A stretch of 64,000 nucleotides of DNA from Cryptomeria japonica (Eukaryota; Streptophyta; Pinopsida; Cupressales; Cupressaceae): assembly GCF_030272615.1 (NCBI RefSeq), contig NC_081408.1, positions 613,539,477 to 613,603,476 on the forward strand, read 5' to 3'. The notes below the pieces were generated by a model. That model saw only the letters and a program-made list of their open reading frames with translations. It was not told where the DNA came from and made no database searches. The position numbers and the translations under genes were made by a program. This document shows positions 1-12,330 of the stretch, piece after piece. How positions within the stretch are numbered: the first letter of the stretch is position 1; each line of letters begins with the position of its first letter.

Positions 1-1570
1 AGTTTTGAGGGTGTCCTGGATCTTGTTATAGCCTTCCTCAACACGGGTAATGTGATCCTCCAGCCTTTTCTTCAGCTGATCAACCCCTTCAATCATCTTC
101 TTGATACAGTCCATAACCAAATTATTCTCATCCTTTGTCTAATTCCCCACATTGTTCTGATTACCTTGAGTAGAACCAGCAGGGATTGCTTCCATTTTAC
201 TTCCCAGGGCTCTTTGGTTGATCCTTATCTCCTTTAGTTCATGAAACAACTATTTGAACATGCTTAAAGTGTTAATAGCGTGTTCACGAGCCATGCCCAA
301 CACATTATCATAATCCTCCCTGTTGTCATTAAGCTCGACATTATTGAGATGAAGGTCTTCAATACCAACCGCTCCCACATTACCAGCCTACATATTGGGT
401 GAAGGAGAGGTAGTGGCATTGTGGCACTCAAGGTCCTTACCATCATTTTCCTTCTCGCTAGAAGAGGGGGAGCCATTCTCAGCAAAAGTAGAGGAGGAGG
501 ACATACTAATATTCTTCTGCCCTTTTATACCCTTCCTCACTTTAGGTTTTGAACTCGAGGGTTTTTTAATTTTCTTTTTTTTCAGGGGGGGAATTCCCTT
601 CAGACCCAGACCTAGAAGCTTCATTATCAGACTCACTCGCACTAGTATCTTCATTCTCAGAAGCAATGTGGATATAATCTTCAGGGGGAGGAAGAGCACA
701 GAAATGGGCATCAATTAGGACCAGCAGGCCTTCGTGCAAGATAGGAAACTTGGAAGGGTTCTTGCGGTGGTCACTAAAATCAACCCTAAGAGCAGACATA
801 AGATAGAAAGGGGAAGACATCTTCACATCATGGTGGAAATGATTCAATATAACAAAGTGATGACCATACACCCTAGTATAACGACCATCCAAAGTAAGGT
901 AGCTCATGATTAACTTAAGGAGCTTCTGTCAGAAATCCTTAATGATCGCAATATCATAGTAATTGATCGTCTTTTTAATAATTTTGGCTCGTTCTGCCTC
1001 CTTCTTGGGCAAATTCTGCACAACTTGCTCAATATACACTTTGTCTCTATAATACTTCATACCCTTCATGGATAACCCTATGACCTGTGCTATAAGGGCT
1101 TCATCAACCAGGACCTTCTGACCATGAAGAACAATCGTTCCATCCTTCCAGTTCTAAGCAAAATAATTCGTTACATCTTGATTATGCCCCTGTAGCCTCT
1201 CAATGTAAGGAGTAAACCCCCCTTTTTCCAAAATCCGCCATAGCTTCTTTTCATTCTTCAAATTCACATAGCTAGGCGACTCAATTCTTTTTCTCTCACC
1301 GCCCATTCTAACTTGCTCTCTATAAAACTCACTACAAAGAATTTTCAGAGTGAAAGTTAGACTCTGTAAAATGTTTAAAATCGCCCACAAAGCATGCGAA
1401 AAAAGTTTGCATCGATTCTTATGTTCTCTCTTGCCACCTGTCTCAATTAGGAAAGTATCAATAACTTTAGAAACACTCAGAGTCATAAAGGCACGAGTTA
1501 TCATTAAATTTACTCCCCTAACTTCTCTCGTGGAATAAATGCATAGCAAATTATGAGTCCATTCTATCAC
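1..1570 (-). pseudogene. third ORF of LINE copy 1 (globular domain, acidic linker, coiled coil), partial
   Basis: This minus-strand ORF begins just after the RNase H stop near 1577 and runs off the window. The reading is broken by stops (near 1155 and 930) and a frame change but is coherent. About 250 residues of globular sequence contain an 'HGQKV...DEALIAQVIGL' stretch and a 'DGRYTRVYGHHFVILNHFHH' stretch. A Ser/Glu/Asp-rich linker (about 400-700) with Lys-rich stretches follows, then a heptad-like tail at 1-260. It is clearly homologous, over its whole globular part, to the ORF at 56533-58315 in the same position behind the other LINE. The 'I.G..f..d..LIA.v.Gl' pattern weakly recalls plant mobile/transposon-protein domains; I infer no function. 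The first ORF codon at 1570 is GTG, so the true start is unclear. Confidence 0.7.
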
Positions 1571-1576
1571 CTCACG

Positions 1577-4500
1577 TCCAACTAAGTTGATCCTTACACG
1601 TCACTCCTTTGTTGGCAAGGAAGTCGGCCACCACATTGGTTTGTCTGTAAAAATGAACAATAATGCATCTATCAAAGGTTTTTATAATGTCTCTTGTCTT
1701 CTTCATCCTTAAAACAACATTCCAAGCCGGAGTAGATTTGCCCTTTAGGTAGTTGATAATATTCTTTGAGTCCCCCTCAACCCAATCAAGCTTAAAGTTG
1801 AACTGTTTAGCAAGTTTTAAGTTGTGATCGGCTCCTATAGCTTCAATGACATTATTAGTCTATTTTCCAAGAGGGAGAGAAATAGCAGAAATGAAGTTGT
1901 CAAAGTGGTCCTGTAGCACCCCCCCACGTTTGACTTGACCAGGGTTCCCTCTAGCCGCACCATCAAAGTCGATTTTCAACCATCCTTGGGGTAGAAAACT
2001 CCAGCTGGTGTTGTCCCTAGGGTCAACCTTAGGTGTGACCATTTGAAGAAGATGACCAAAATCCTATTCCTTGACAACATTGGTTTCATACACCTTAAGG
2101 ATGCTACTATGAAGATGGACATTGGAGCTAACAATAGAGAGATTATCAGAGATGGCTTTAGAGATTTTCTTGAGAACAATATCTGGTGGGAGATGGATAT
2201 TCCTAAAGATACGATTATTACATTCTTTCCATAAACTTCACGCCATATGAGGAAACATAAAAGACCATAGCTTCTTCAAGAGAATATTTCTTGAGGGCAG
2301 GTTCCATTGGTGAACAAATGCCTTTATGGCCCCCAGGAGAGTCCAACAAAGACCCCATTTCTGAAGCGCCAGTCCCCAAATCTCAATAGTGTAAGAGCAG
2401 TGTAAAAATAGATGATCGACAAATTCAACATCCCTCATGCACAAGTAGCATCTATTTGGGATAGAAAAACCTCTCTTAACAAGATTGTCTGTTGTTAAGA
2501 TTTTATTAAGAAAGAGGAGCCAAAAAAAAATATTAACCTTAGGGGAGAGGTCCTTGATCCACACCTTAGAACACCAAGAGACATGGGGTTCCTTACAGCA
2601 GTCCACGAGAAGAACACAAAAATTCCCATTAGGAGTGAATTTTCAAATAAGCTCATCTTCCACGCCATACACCAGACCAAAAGAGTTTAGGGAAAGCTGC
2701 AAATGAGTTAAAGAAGGATTAAAGAAGGATTAACAACAAAAAGTTTCACCCTCTTACCCTCCTTCCAATATTCAACCACCATTAAGCCAAAAGATGCCAC
2801 ACAAAGATCCCTTAAAGATCCCAATGTTGGATCAGAAGCAAGCCAGTGATTCCCGATATAGAAATCATCCCAAAACTGGATACTTCTGCCATTCCTCAGC
2901 TTCCAATAGGCTCCCCAGCTAGCCACTTCCCTAGTCTTGAGGATATTGTTCCAAAGATTAGACCCAGCAGGGATATGAGAAGAACTCAAAAAATCCAGCA
3001 AAGAATGAACACTAGAGAGGTATTTATTATGCCATAAGGTATTCCATTCCCTTCTACAGTCATAAGATCTCCAGACATGTTTATTCAAAAGAGCATTGTT
3101 AAAAGTTTTAATGCTTCTAATTCCTAGTCCACCATATCTCCTTGGCTCACAGACATTCTCCCACGCAACCAGAGGGATTCTTTTCTTTTCCTCGACCCCC
3201 AACCAAAGGAATTTTATTTGAATTTTTTCAATAATTTCATCAAATTTAGAGGGAATCTTGAACAAACTAAGGGCATACACTGGGAGGTTTTGAAGAGTAG
3301 CTTTCAGCAACTGAATTTTACCAGCCTGACTCAAAAGGGTGTCTTTCCACCCAGCCAACTTCCTATTAAAATGATCAATTAAAGAGAGCCAAAAGGAGTC
3401 AGAAGGTTTAGATCCCAAAGGGAGACCCAGGTAAGTAGAGGGGAGCTTACCTATGATACAACCAAGAATGTTAGCAATCTTCATTTGATGTTGCTTAGGA
3501 GTATTAATGAAGTAGATAAAACTCTTGGTTCCATTAACCATTTGTCCATAGGCCTTTTCATAAAGGTTGAGAATCGATCTAATGACTCTGGCTTCCCCAA
3601 CAAAGGAGCTTCCCATTAAAATAGTTTCATCAACAAATTGTTGATGAGAGCATATCAAATTGGTTGAGGACAACATGAGGCTCTTCAGAGATCCTTACAC
3701 CACCTTTGTATGAATGAATCTACCTAAACTTTCAGCCATCATAGTGAACAAAATTGGCGATATAGGATCACCCTGCCTTAGTCCCCTCGAAGTTCTGAAG
3801 AAACGAGAGGGTGATCCATTAACAATAATAGTAGTTGAAGCGGTGGATATGAGCTGCCAAATCGGACTAATGACCTTACTAGAGAAACCAAAAGCTTGAA
3901 GGAATTTTTTTTAAAAGCACCAATCCACCCTATCATAAGCCTTAGCAATGTCCAATTTTAGTAGGAAAACTTGAGACTTCACCTCCAAAAGTGAATGGAT
4001 GTTTTCATGAACAGTGATGATAGAGTCAAGAATCTGTCTCCCTGGCACAAAGCCATTTTGTTGAGGTGAAATCAGAAGAGGAAGAATCTTAAGCATCCTC
4101 GAAGTAAGAACCTTGGAATAATTTTGTAGAAATAATTACACAAGCTGATAGGCCTAAAAGCATCAAGAGAATCAGCCCCCTGCTTCTCAGGGATAAGGAC
4201 AATAAAGTTTGCATTCAGTTCCTTCAGCAAGGATCTAGCTCCAAAAAACTCTTTCACAACATTGGACACATCATTCTCCACAACTTCCAAAAAGTTTTGA
4301 AAGAAGAACATTGGAAATACATCAGGGCCAGGAGCTTTATAGTCATCAAAAGAAAAAACAACCCTTCTAATTTCCTCCTTTAAAGGAATAGCAGCCAAAT
4401 TATAATGTTGGTCTTCAGATGGGACTTTAGGTATGATGTCAACCAACATATCTTGAGCCTCTAGATCCATAAAGTATCTTTCTTCAGAGATCAACAAAGA

Positions 4501-5704
4501 ACTCAACTGCAACTCTACTTATTTCATCCTCATTATCTATTCTTCTCCCATTCTTCACAAGGTGGTCAATTGTATGTGCAGTCCTATGTTTAAGGGTAGT
4601 GATGTGAAACAATATGGTGTTTTTATCACCATCGTTAAGCCTTAAGGATCTGGATCTCTACCTCCAAAAGGTCTCTTCCCGGGTTATAATTTTGTGGGTT
4701 TTGGATAGAACCTCACTTTCCTTAGCAAAATTATCATTCACATAACCTTCTTTTTGGACTTTATCTTGGATCAGACTCAATTCCTCCTGAAGAGAAGATT
4801 TCTGAATGAAGATGTCTCCAAAGACTTCTTTATTCCACTTTTTAACCTTCTCCTTAACATGCCTTAACTTTTTAGCTACCCGGAACATAGCAGACCCATC
4901 CACTTGAACATTCCACTAGTCTTTTACACTATTAAAAAGGTTTGGGTGGGAAAGCCACATTTTCTCAAATCTAAAAGGAAACCTCCTTCATGGACCATTC
5001 TTAGGCTCAACCATCAAACATATTGGAAAGTGGTCTGATCCAATTCTAACCATAGAATTCAAGGAACAAAAATAATGCTAGATCCACCCAACTGAAATCA
5101 ATGCCCGATCAAGTCTAACTTGAATCAGCTCAGCTCCAACACGACGATTAGACCAAGTGAACAAAACTCCAGATTAGTCCAAATCAATGAGACCTTGGTC
5201 ATTGATGAAGTCAGCTAAGTCTTGTTTTCTATCATTTTGTATCTGGGATCCCCCAAATTTCTTAGATTCCATAAGAGGGGTATTAAAATCCCCCATAACC
5301 AACCAAGGAATGTTGGGATAACGACTCTGAAAGGAAGAAAGCTTTATCCAAAATTTTCTCCTATAGACTTTATTATTCAGAGCATACACATTGGATAGAA
5401 CCCATGATAACCCATCCCTTAAGTGTTTAAATAAAGTAGCCATATGATTACCATCATGACAGATAGGAGTGCCTTAAATGAACTAAGTATCCCAGAGAGT
5501 AATAACCCCCCCAGAGGCCCCATCAGAGCTACTCCCTTGAGATTCACAAAATTTAGAACACTTAATTTTCTCCATTTTTTCTTTCGACATTTTAGTTTCT
5601 TGAACAAGTAAAATGTTTGATCTACGATCCCTAGCAATATTATGGATTATGTCTTGTTTATGACCACTATTAAGACCTCTAATATTCCAGGAAAATATCT
5701 TCAT
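1577..5704 (-). pseudogene. LINE copy 1 ORF2: endonuclease, RT, zf-RVT, RNase H (decayed)
   Basis: Starts at ATG 5704 with 'MKIFSWNIRGLNSG', the usual start of a plant LINE ORF2 endonuclease. 'VQETK', 'GGVITLWD' and 'VMGDFN' (about 5300) are endonuclease motifs. The RT follows: 'FRPISLCN' (about 4160), 'GFVPGRQILDSI' and 'KLDIAKAYDRVDW' (about 3920-4050), then 'SRGLRQGDPISPILF' (about 3760-3800). The catalytic box at 3626-3637 reads F-V-D-E rather than [YF]-[AV]-D-D, so the second aspartate is lost. A zf-RVT segment (2238-2606) has 'CYLC' and 'HLFLHC'. The RNase H (about 2000-1577) keeps 'DFDGAA' and 'EGDS', then 'VVADFLANKG'. Multiple stops and frame changes break the reading, so this is a pseudogene. 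Confidence 0.9.
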
Positions 5705-5909
5705 TTCTTACCGAGAGAATTAAACAGACTTTCATGGATCATTTTCTATGATCCATTTGCTATGTTCTGCATGCACTCCTCTCTTTGCCACCTGTTAGAT
5801 TTTCTCCCTGCGCTTCAAGGTGGCCCGCAATCCGCCTTCACTCTGTTGCAAGTAGTGACTCCAGGTTTCTGTTGTGACTTTTTTTTCTTCGATACTACCT
5901 TAGTATGGC

Positions 5910-7743
5910 TCATTTCTTTGTCAAATTCAATCCCCTCCAAACCTGTTGAATCATCAACCTTCGGGGACTGCAAACTATCTGAAATAACAACATTCTAGTC
6001 CAAGTCAGGGAAGGCACATATAGAGTGATGTGAAGATGAGTCATCCTCAAGGATCTTCTTTGAATCGTTGAACCCAAGATTACCAAATGATGACCCAAGA
6101 ACCGGAGAAGATTGGCGGTCTTTGAAGGTACATTCTGGTCTCCATGGATGTACCTCAGCAAGACACTATCCAGGCTTCTTTTTAATAATACACCATCCAC
6201 TAAGGCATAGGGCATGGACTGCAATCTGAGATGCCTTCTCTTGGTTCCATCAAAGTGAGGAGGATATCTATCATCCCTTAGTAAGGCAGACATAACTTCC
6301 AACCAATCAGTTTGTGCATCTCCCTGGTTATCAAATCCTTGAATCTACGATGGTTTGGGGGTGAAAGTTTTCCATCCTCCAGTCCATCTACTAGTTCCTT
6401 TTCTCCTTCATTTGCAGCCACCACATTCCCCTTATCTATCTCTTCTACATCCTGAACCTCCTCGGTAATAATCTCCCGATCCATAACCTTAACCTCAAGG
6501 TTTTATCTTCATAGAGTCTCTTTTTATTGCCTTCCTCTCGATCTATTTCTTTCACTTCACTGTGTTGGCTTGGTTGAACATTATTTTCCTTATTGATTTC
6601 TTACCTCCCAATAGGCCCTTCCTGGAGCACAATATCTTCCTTCTTATTCTGAGCTTCTATATGCACCAGTTTGGTTTTTCAGACAATAGATTCTTTGTTG
6701 GAATCTTTCTTAGTATTTTGATGGTATTTCTTTGCCCAGTGGCATGCCTTTCTGCACAAGAAATAAATGAAAGGTAATGATTCAAACTCAATAGCTTGAA
6801 CTAATGTTCCCAACTTTGACACCAATTCAACTAACAAAGGGAGGTCCTTAGATCCTGACACTTCCACACAAATCCTGGCATAAACCATTCTTTTCCTAGC
6901 AGCCATCATTGGATCAATGGATAGGAGTTCCCCAAACACTCCAGCAATGCCCTTGAAAATACCTTCATGCCAATATTCCAAAGGAACCCCCGACAACTTG
7001 ACCCAAACAGGAATAGTTTTAAAAAATGTATCAGACAAGTCCATATTCAGACTCCACTTCTTATGGGTTAAGGAAGACCTCCCCATAATCCAACGGCCAC
7101 CATAGAGGATAGTGAAAATATCCTCAGCGCAAGAGAACGCAAAGGAGAAAAAACCCCAAGGGAGAGTTGACACCTCAATTTTCCCTTTGATCTTCCACCT
7201 CCAACTAACAAAAATCCTCACCGAGTCAATGTTGGGTCTAGGCCCAGAGAACTTTCCAACAAGGGTGAGTGCCATAATAGCAATGTTATGGTCAATCACC
7301 TAGTCAGAAATAGAAAGGGCAGCCTTACCACTCACCTTATCACAAGTGACAAAGACAAGGGGAAAGGAAGACTTTCCAGTCAGTTTAACCCTGAATAAAG
7401 TTGCTCAATGATTATTTGTGGCACCAGCTAAAAAGGAACGTTATGTGGCCCCCGTGATAGGTTGGATAACCCCAAAAACCCATGAAGAAAACATATCACG
7501 AGGGAAATCCACAAGGGGGGGGCCCATTGGGTGCTCATCCCTTGGGTCCACCTGAAAACCTATTTTTGGGTCCCCACCATCTTCAGCCTCTACACCTCCC
7601 TGGTTGTCCTTAGTGCCAGTAGATCCAAGGGAACTCAAACCAACTCCCTATGAAGTCGGTAGGGACCTGCCAGGATCCACAGAAGCATCACCTGAAACCC
7701 TACCCTAAGAAACCTCAAACCCGACCCTTAGCGCCATACTCAT
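5910..7743 (-). pseudogene. LINE copy 1 ORF1: DUF4283-type RNA-binding protein with degenerate zinc knuckle
   Basis: The reading starts at ATG 7743 ('MSMALRVGFEVS'), passes a Gly/Asp-rich stretch, then the segment 7299-6679, a typical DUF4283 domain of plant LINE ORF1 ('FVSWRWKIKG', 'GGRWIMGRSSLTHKKW', 'IPVWVKLSGVPLEYWHEGI'). The expected CCHC knuckle is present only as 'CRKACHWAKKYH', with the last Cys missing. A Glu/Asp-rich tail follows (6484-6278, then 6302-5910) and ends about 200 bp upstream of ORF2. ORF1 proteins of L1 elements bind the element RNA; that role is family knowledge, not visible here. Several stops interrupt it. Confidence 0.85.
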
Positions 7744-10207
7744 TAGTAGTAAGTTGTTACTTTCAAGTAATTCCTTCATTTTCATATAATTAGTATCCAG
7801 TTTAATTTTCCATTGTTAATTCTTTGCAAGTAATAATTATAATTTCAAGTTGCATTAGAACAATGTTTATTAAAGCTTTTATTAGTTGCATTTCTTAGCT
7901 AGAAAACTAAATAAGAGGAGTTGAAACAAATACCTAGCAGTGTTCGGTATCTATGGTGCCTCTGGGTCATGCTTACGGGTAAAGCCATTGTGTTGAACTA
8001 ATACACTGAGCACCTAATAAAGCTGCAACAACTGTGTTTGTGGTATCGTCCCTATAAATTGTTGAGTAATAAGGGTCACATGAAAGTTAAAATCCAAGGG
8101 GAAAGTAATCCCCCTTGGATCGATAATATAAAAAGATAAAGTTTTAAAATGAATTTTACATCCACTCAGTTAAACCTTAGAAAATCCCATTAGGTTTGGT
8201 TGAGTGTGACGCCTATTGGAATTTATTATTATTTTCTCGGTGTTTTTTTTTTTACATTTGATAATGTGTCAAGGGTGATGCTTATGATAGGATATAGAAC
8301 CTAGTTGTTTTAGGCCACAAGCAATAGGCCGTCGTGAGCCATTTTTCTTATAGCTACCATCATGGGTAGCAACTGCAGAGAAACTGTCTGGGACATTGAC
8401 CCTAAAAAGGGTTGTGTACCCACCAAACATTTTACATTAAACCATAGTTAGAAAATAGAACTACATACTTTATGCCTTGATCTCATGTCGAAACGGGTAT
8501 GTAGACAGTCTAGGGATGGAGTTGTCCTTAGATCTTGACACCTCCACACAAATCCTGGCATAAACCATTCTTTTCCTAGCAGCCATCATTGGATCAATGG
8601 ATAGGAGTTCCCCAAACACTCCAGCAATGCCCTTGAAAATACCTTCATGCCAATATTCTAGAGGAACCCCCGACAACTTGACCCAAACAGGAATAGTTTC
8701 AAAAAAGGTATCAGACAAGTCCATATTCGGACTCCACTTCTTATGGGTTAAGGAAGACCTCCCCATAATCCAACGGCCACCATAGAGGATAGTCAAAATA
8801 TCCTCAGCGCAAGAGAATGCAAAGGAGAAAAAACCCCAAGGGAGAGCTGACACCTCAATTTGCCCTTTGATCTTCCACCTCCAACTAACAAAAATCCTCA
8901 CCGAGTCAATGTTGGGTCTAGGCCCAGAGAACTTTCCAACAAGGGTGAGCGCCATAATAGCAATGTTATGGTCAATCACCTAGTCAGAAATAGAAAGGGC
9001 AGCCTTACCACGCACCTTATCACAAGTGACAAAGACAAGGGGAAAGGAAGACTTTCTGGTCAGTTTAACCCTGAATAAAGTTTCCCAATGATTATTTGTG
9101 GCGCCAGCTAAAAAGGAACGTTCTGTGGCCCCCGTGATAGGTTGGATAACTCAAGAAACCCATGAAGAAAACATATCACGAGGGAAATCCACAAGGGGGG
9201 GCCCCATTGGGTGCTCATCCCCTGGGTCCACCTGAAAACCTATTTTTGGGTCCCCACCATCTTCAGCCTCTGCACCTCCCTGGTTGTCCTTAGTGCCAGC
9301 AGATCCAAGGGAACTCAAACCAGCTCCCTATGAAGTCGGCAGTGACCTGCCAAGATCAACAGAAGCATCACCTGAAACCCTACCCTGAGCAACCTCAAAC
9401 CCAACCTTGAGAGCCATAATCATTAGTAGTAAGTTGTTACTTTCAAGTAATTCCTTCATTTTCATATAATTAGTATCTAGTTTAATTTTCCATTGTTAAT
9501 TCTTTGCAAGTAATAATTATAATTTCAAGTTGCATTAGAACAATGTTTATTAAAGCTTTCATTAGTTGCATTTCTTAGCTAGAAAACTAAATAAGAGGAG
9601 TTGAAACAAATACCTAGCAGTGTTCGGTATCTATGGTGCCTCTGGGTCATGCTTATGAGTAAAGCCATTGTGTTGAACTAATACACTGAGCACCTAATAA
9701 AGCTGCAACAACTGTGTTTGTGGCATCGTCCCTATAAATTGTTGAGTAATAAGGGTCACGTGAAAGTTAAAATCCAAGGGGAAAGTAATCCCCCTTGGAT
9801 CGATAATATAAAAAGATAAAGTTTTAAAATGAATTTTACATCCACTCAGTTAAACCTTAGAAAACTCCCATTAGGTTTGGTTGAGTGTGACGCCTTTTGG
9901 AATTTATTATTATTTTATCGGTGTTTTTTTTTTTTACATTCGATAATGTGTCAAGGGTGATGCTTATGATAGGATATAGAACCTAGTTGTTTTAGGCCAC
10001 AAGCAATAGGCCATCGTGAGCCATTTTTCTTATAGCTACCATCATGGGTAGCAACTGCAGAGAAACTGTCTGGGACATTGACTCTAAAAAGGGTTGTGTA
10101 CCCACCAAACATTTTACATTAAACCATAGTTAGAAAATAGAACTACATACTTTATGCCTTGATCTCGTGTCGAAACAAGTATGTAGGCAGTGTAGGGACG
10201 GAGTTGT
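6845..10207. repeat. 1.68-kb direct tandem duplication of LINE ORF1 5' part plus upstream DNA
   Basis: Unit 1 is about 6845-8524 and unit 2 about 8525-10207. The offset is exactly 1680 bp at the start and small indels appear later. Blocks such as 'aatcctggcataaaccattc' recur at the same offset (6871 and 8551), and by eye the units differ by only a few percent. The junction near 8518-8530 shows the short shared string GTTGTCC, also present at the right end of unit 2 (about 10201-10207), which fits a microhomology-mediated or unequal-exchange duplication. Each unit contains the first ~300 codons of LINE ORF1 and about 780 bp upstream of its start. Confidence 0.92.
8470..9423 (-). pseudogene. 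second, truncated copy of LINE ORF1 (DUF4283) in the tandem duplication
   Basis: This is the unit-2 duplicate of the ORF1 5' part. It starts at an ATG near 9420 ('MIMALKVGFEVAQGRVSGDASV') and runs through the DUF4283 domain. At the duplication junction (about 8525) the LINE sequence stops after 'VEVSRSKD' and the frame continues into unrelated codons before a stop at 8470. It lacks the knuckle and C-terminal tail. It has fewer stops near the start than unit 1 (a Gln codon where unit 1 has a stop), so the two units have decayed separately since duplication. Confidence 0.85.
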
Positions 10208-12176
10208 CCCTAGTACTCAGGCGTACGAGGATGGGGTCTAGGATTTTAATTAAAGGCGAGGAGATGGTTTCTAAAGTCTCTTGTTCTCTCATTCAAAGGG
10301 TATAGAATTTACTAATTGGAAGATTAAAAATATTTCAATGCATACTCGGAAGGAATCCTGTATGGATTTGCTTGATTTCCCAATGCTTTAGGCCAATTTC
10401 TGAGGCGGAACTTAAGCTTATATTATGTTATTTCATTTACTCCTAAGGATAGAGACCTCGTTGCACTCCTAGTAGGGGAGTGTAGTCTTTAGAGAGTGAC
10501 TCAAGACCCAGTTGGTACCGATGAGTCTAAATTCTCTGGCCAGAGCATTTCCTATTCCTTGAACACATGCCTACCTCATTTGGGTAGATGCCTATCCCGA
10601 ATTGGATAGATGGAACCTCATGTTTTGTATGGATAGATTCCTAACCTGTATGGTTAGATGCTCATCTCAGATGGATGAATGCCTATTCCAGTTGGATAGA
10701 TGCCCAGAGTATGCGATTGAATCAAACATAATTAAGAATAAATAATATTAAAAATAAATTAGTCAAAAATTTTGGGTTAAGCAAAGTGGGTTATTACATA
10801 AAATTCCTCAACACCTATAGCTGATTCAAATGACCCCAAAAAAAAAATCAAATTGATCATAAACAACAACATACAACAACCCAAAAATCCACACCGAAAC
10901 TAGAAACAAACTACACACAACTTCACCTAGAACTTGCAACAACTCAATACAAAGAAACTCTATTTTGTCTCAAATTATAATATAAATATTTGCAACTCTA
11001 GAAGCTAATTTGACTAGAAAAATGAATAGAAAAATTATTGATGTATAACATCTCCACACTCTACAAAAATCCGCATTAAAATGAAAATGCAACTATACAC
11101 AAAGTTTCTTTAAATCCTACAAACACAAACAAAAGTGAAACTATTAAATATGCAACTACTTGGAGCTCTAATGCAACCTCTAAATGGGATCACCCTTATG
11201 TATGAAATGGTTTTTTCTTGATACTTATAACCAATGGATTTTCATTCATTGATCACTAATATTCAATTGGTTTTCTTCCATAAGAGATTATTTGTTGAAC
11301 ATAGGTGTCTAGATAAATTTTGGCAAAGTTTTGATGATGAAAAGAGACATTGAGAACACGAAATTTCTTACAAATAAGTAGAGGACCAAATCTAAATGAC
11401 CCTCTCTTATAAAAAATAAATAAAATAATCATTTTTTATATATTTTCATCTCAAAACATGCCCCATAAAGAGTTATCATAACCATTGCTTGATTCTCAAC
11501 TAAAAATATGTAACAACTCCCTCTTGCAAGCGGTCATTTAAATCTATCATAAAATCATCCATAATAGGATGCCGCATGATCTTGAAACTTGTTAATTTAT
11601 TCATGAGGAATCCAAAGCTCCATTTTGGGTTGTGAGCATAATGATAAAATAATTTATAAAATATTTAATATTTAATTGACCCATCAATCTTATAAATATA
11701 ATTAACCATGGATCCAACATTAAGTATTAGATAAATTAGTTTTCCAATCTCCTTCATTAACCCATAAAAAATGTTAGAATGACCAATTTATCCATGAAAT
11801 TAAATTAATAAAAAATGAGACTTGACACAAGATGGAGTAATACCAAGGAAAGTGATATTTTCAAGGAAGAATAAAATCTATTAGTGAAAGAAGTCATTGA
11901 GAGGAAGTTGGCCAAAGATTATTCATCATGCCTATTGTAAGAGGGTAATGTTAAGAAGTCTTTCTCTACAACATGTATTGAAGGATTCGTTTGGATTTAG
12001 TTGTATATAAAATAACATGTATGGTCCTCCAAATGATTTTATATGCTCCACTTGTTCATTTTAGAAGAGAACTATCTCCATTTGTTTAATATGGCATGGA
12101 GTTTGGAGGAACCATAGGGCTAGTCATAAAGCTAAGGTGTGAGTGAAAAACGAAAACTAAAAATTTAATATCAAAC
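10208..12176. other. unassigned AT-rich intergenic sequence
   Basis: No coding region, RNA gene or element boundary could be supported. The first ~350 bp continues the DNA that lay upstream of the LINE before duplication and resembles plant LTR sequence in style, but I found no TG...CA ends or TSD. The only structured part is the minisatellite at 10565-10705. Confidence 0.6.
10565..10705. repeat. diverged ~22-bp minisatellite
   Basis: About six imperfect units built around 'TTGGATAGATGCCTATCCC' follow each other, for example TTGGGTAGATG, TTGGATAGATG, TATGGATAGATT, TATGGTTAGATG, AGATGGATGAATG and TTGGATAGATG. Unit length is roughly 20-25 bp and identity is moderate. Confidence 0.6.
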
Positions 12177-12247
<71 letters not shown>

Positions 12248-12330
12248 GCATGTGCATGTACATGTACATTTATATGTATTTGTATATGATATATATGTGT
12301 ATATGTATGTATGTGTGTGTGTAGGAATGC
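12177..12330. repeat. (TATATG)n microsatellite with TGCATG/TGTACATG tail
   Basis: About twelve perfect tandem TATATG hexamers occupy 12177-12247. They grade into TGCATG, TGTACATG and TATGTGTG repeats to about 12330. Translations of this tract are Tyr/Thr/Ile artefacts. Confidence 0.95.

Larger units (their letters stand above)
1..7743 (-). mobile_element. LINE (plant L1-type), copy 1, 3' end outside window
   Basis: A non-LTR retrotransposon read on the minus strand. In transcription order it shows ORF1 (7743-5910), ORF2 (5704-1577) and a third ORF (from about 1570 to the left edge). ORF2 holds an APE-type endonuclease, reverse transcriptase, a Cys-rich zf-RVT segment and a C-terminal RNase H, the usual order of plant L1 elements that acquired an archaeal-like RNase H. 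The 3' tail is not in the window, so the element exceeds 7.7 kb. All ORFs carry stops and frameshifts, so the copy is dead. Its 5' part lies in a 1.68-kb tandem duplication that continues to 10207. The true 5' end is uncertain because I cannot separate 5' UTR from flanking DNA beyond 7743. Confidence 0.9.

Noticed and set aside
5642-5998. 118-residue plus-strand frame, and other plus-strand frames over 1-7700 and 56500-62200
   Set aside because: Antisense shadows of LINE ORFs that read with recognisable domains on the minus strand.
7744-8524. LTR-like sequence upstream of LINE copy 1 ('cgaaacgggtatgtag' style)
   Set aside because: It resembles plant LTR sequence in wording, but I found no TG...CA ends, TSD or partner, so I left it unassigned.
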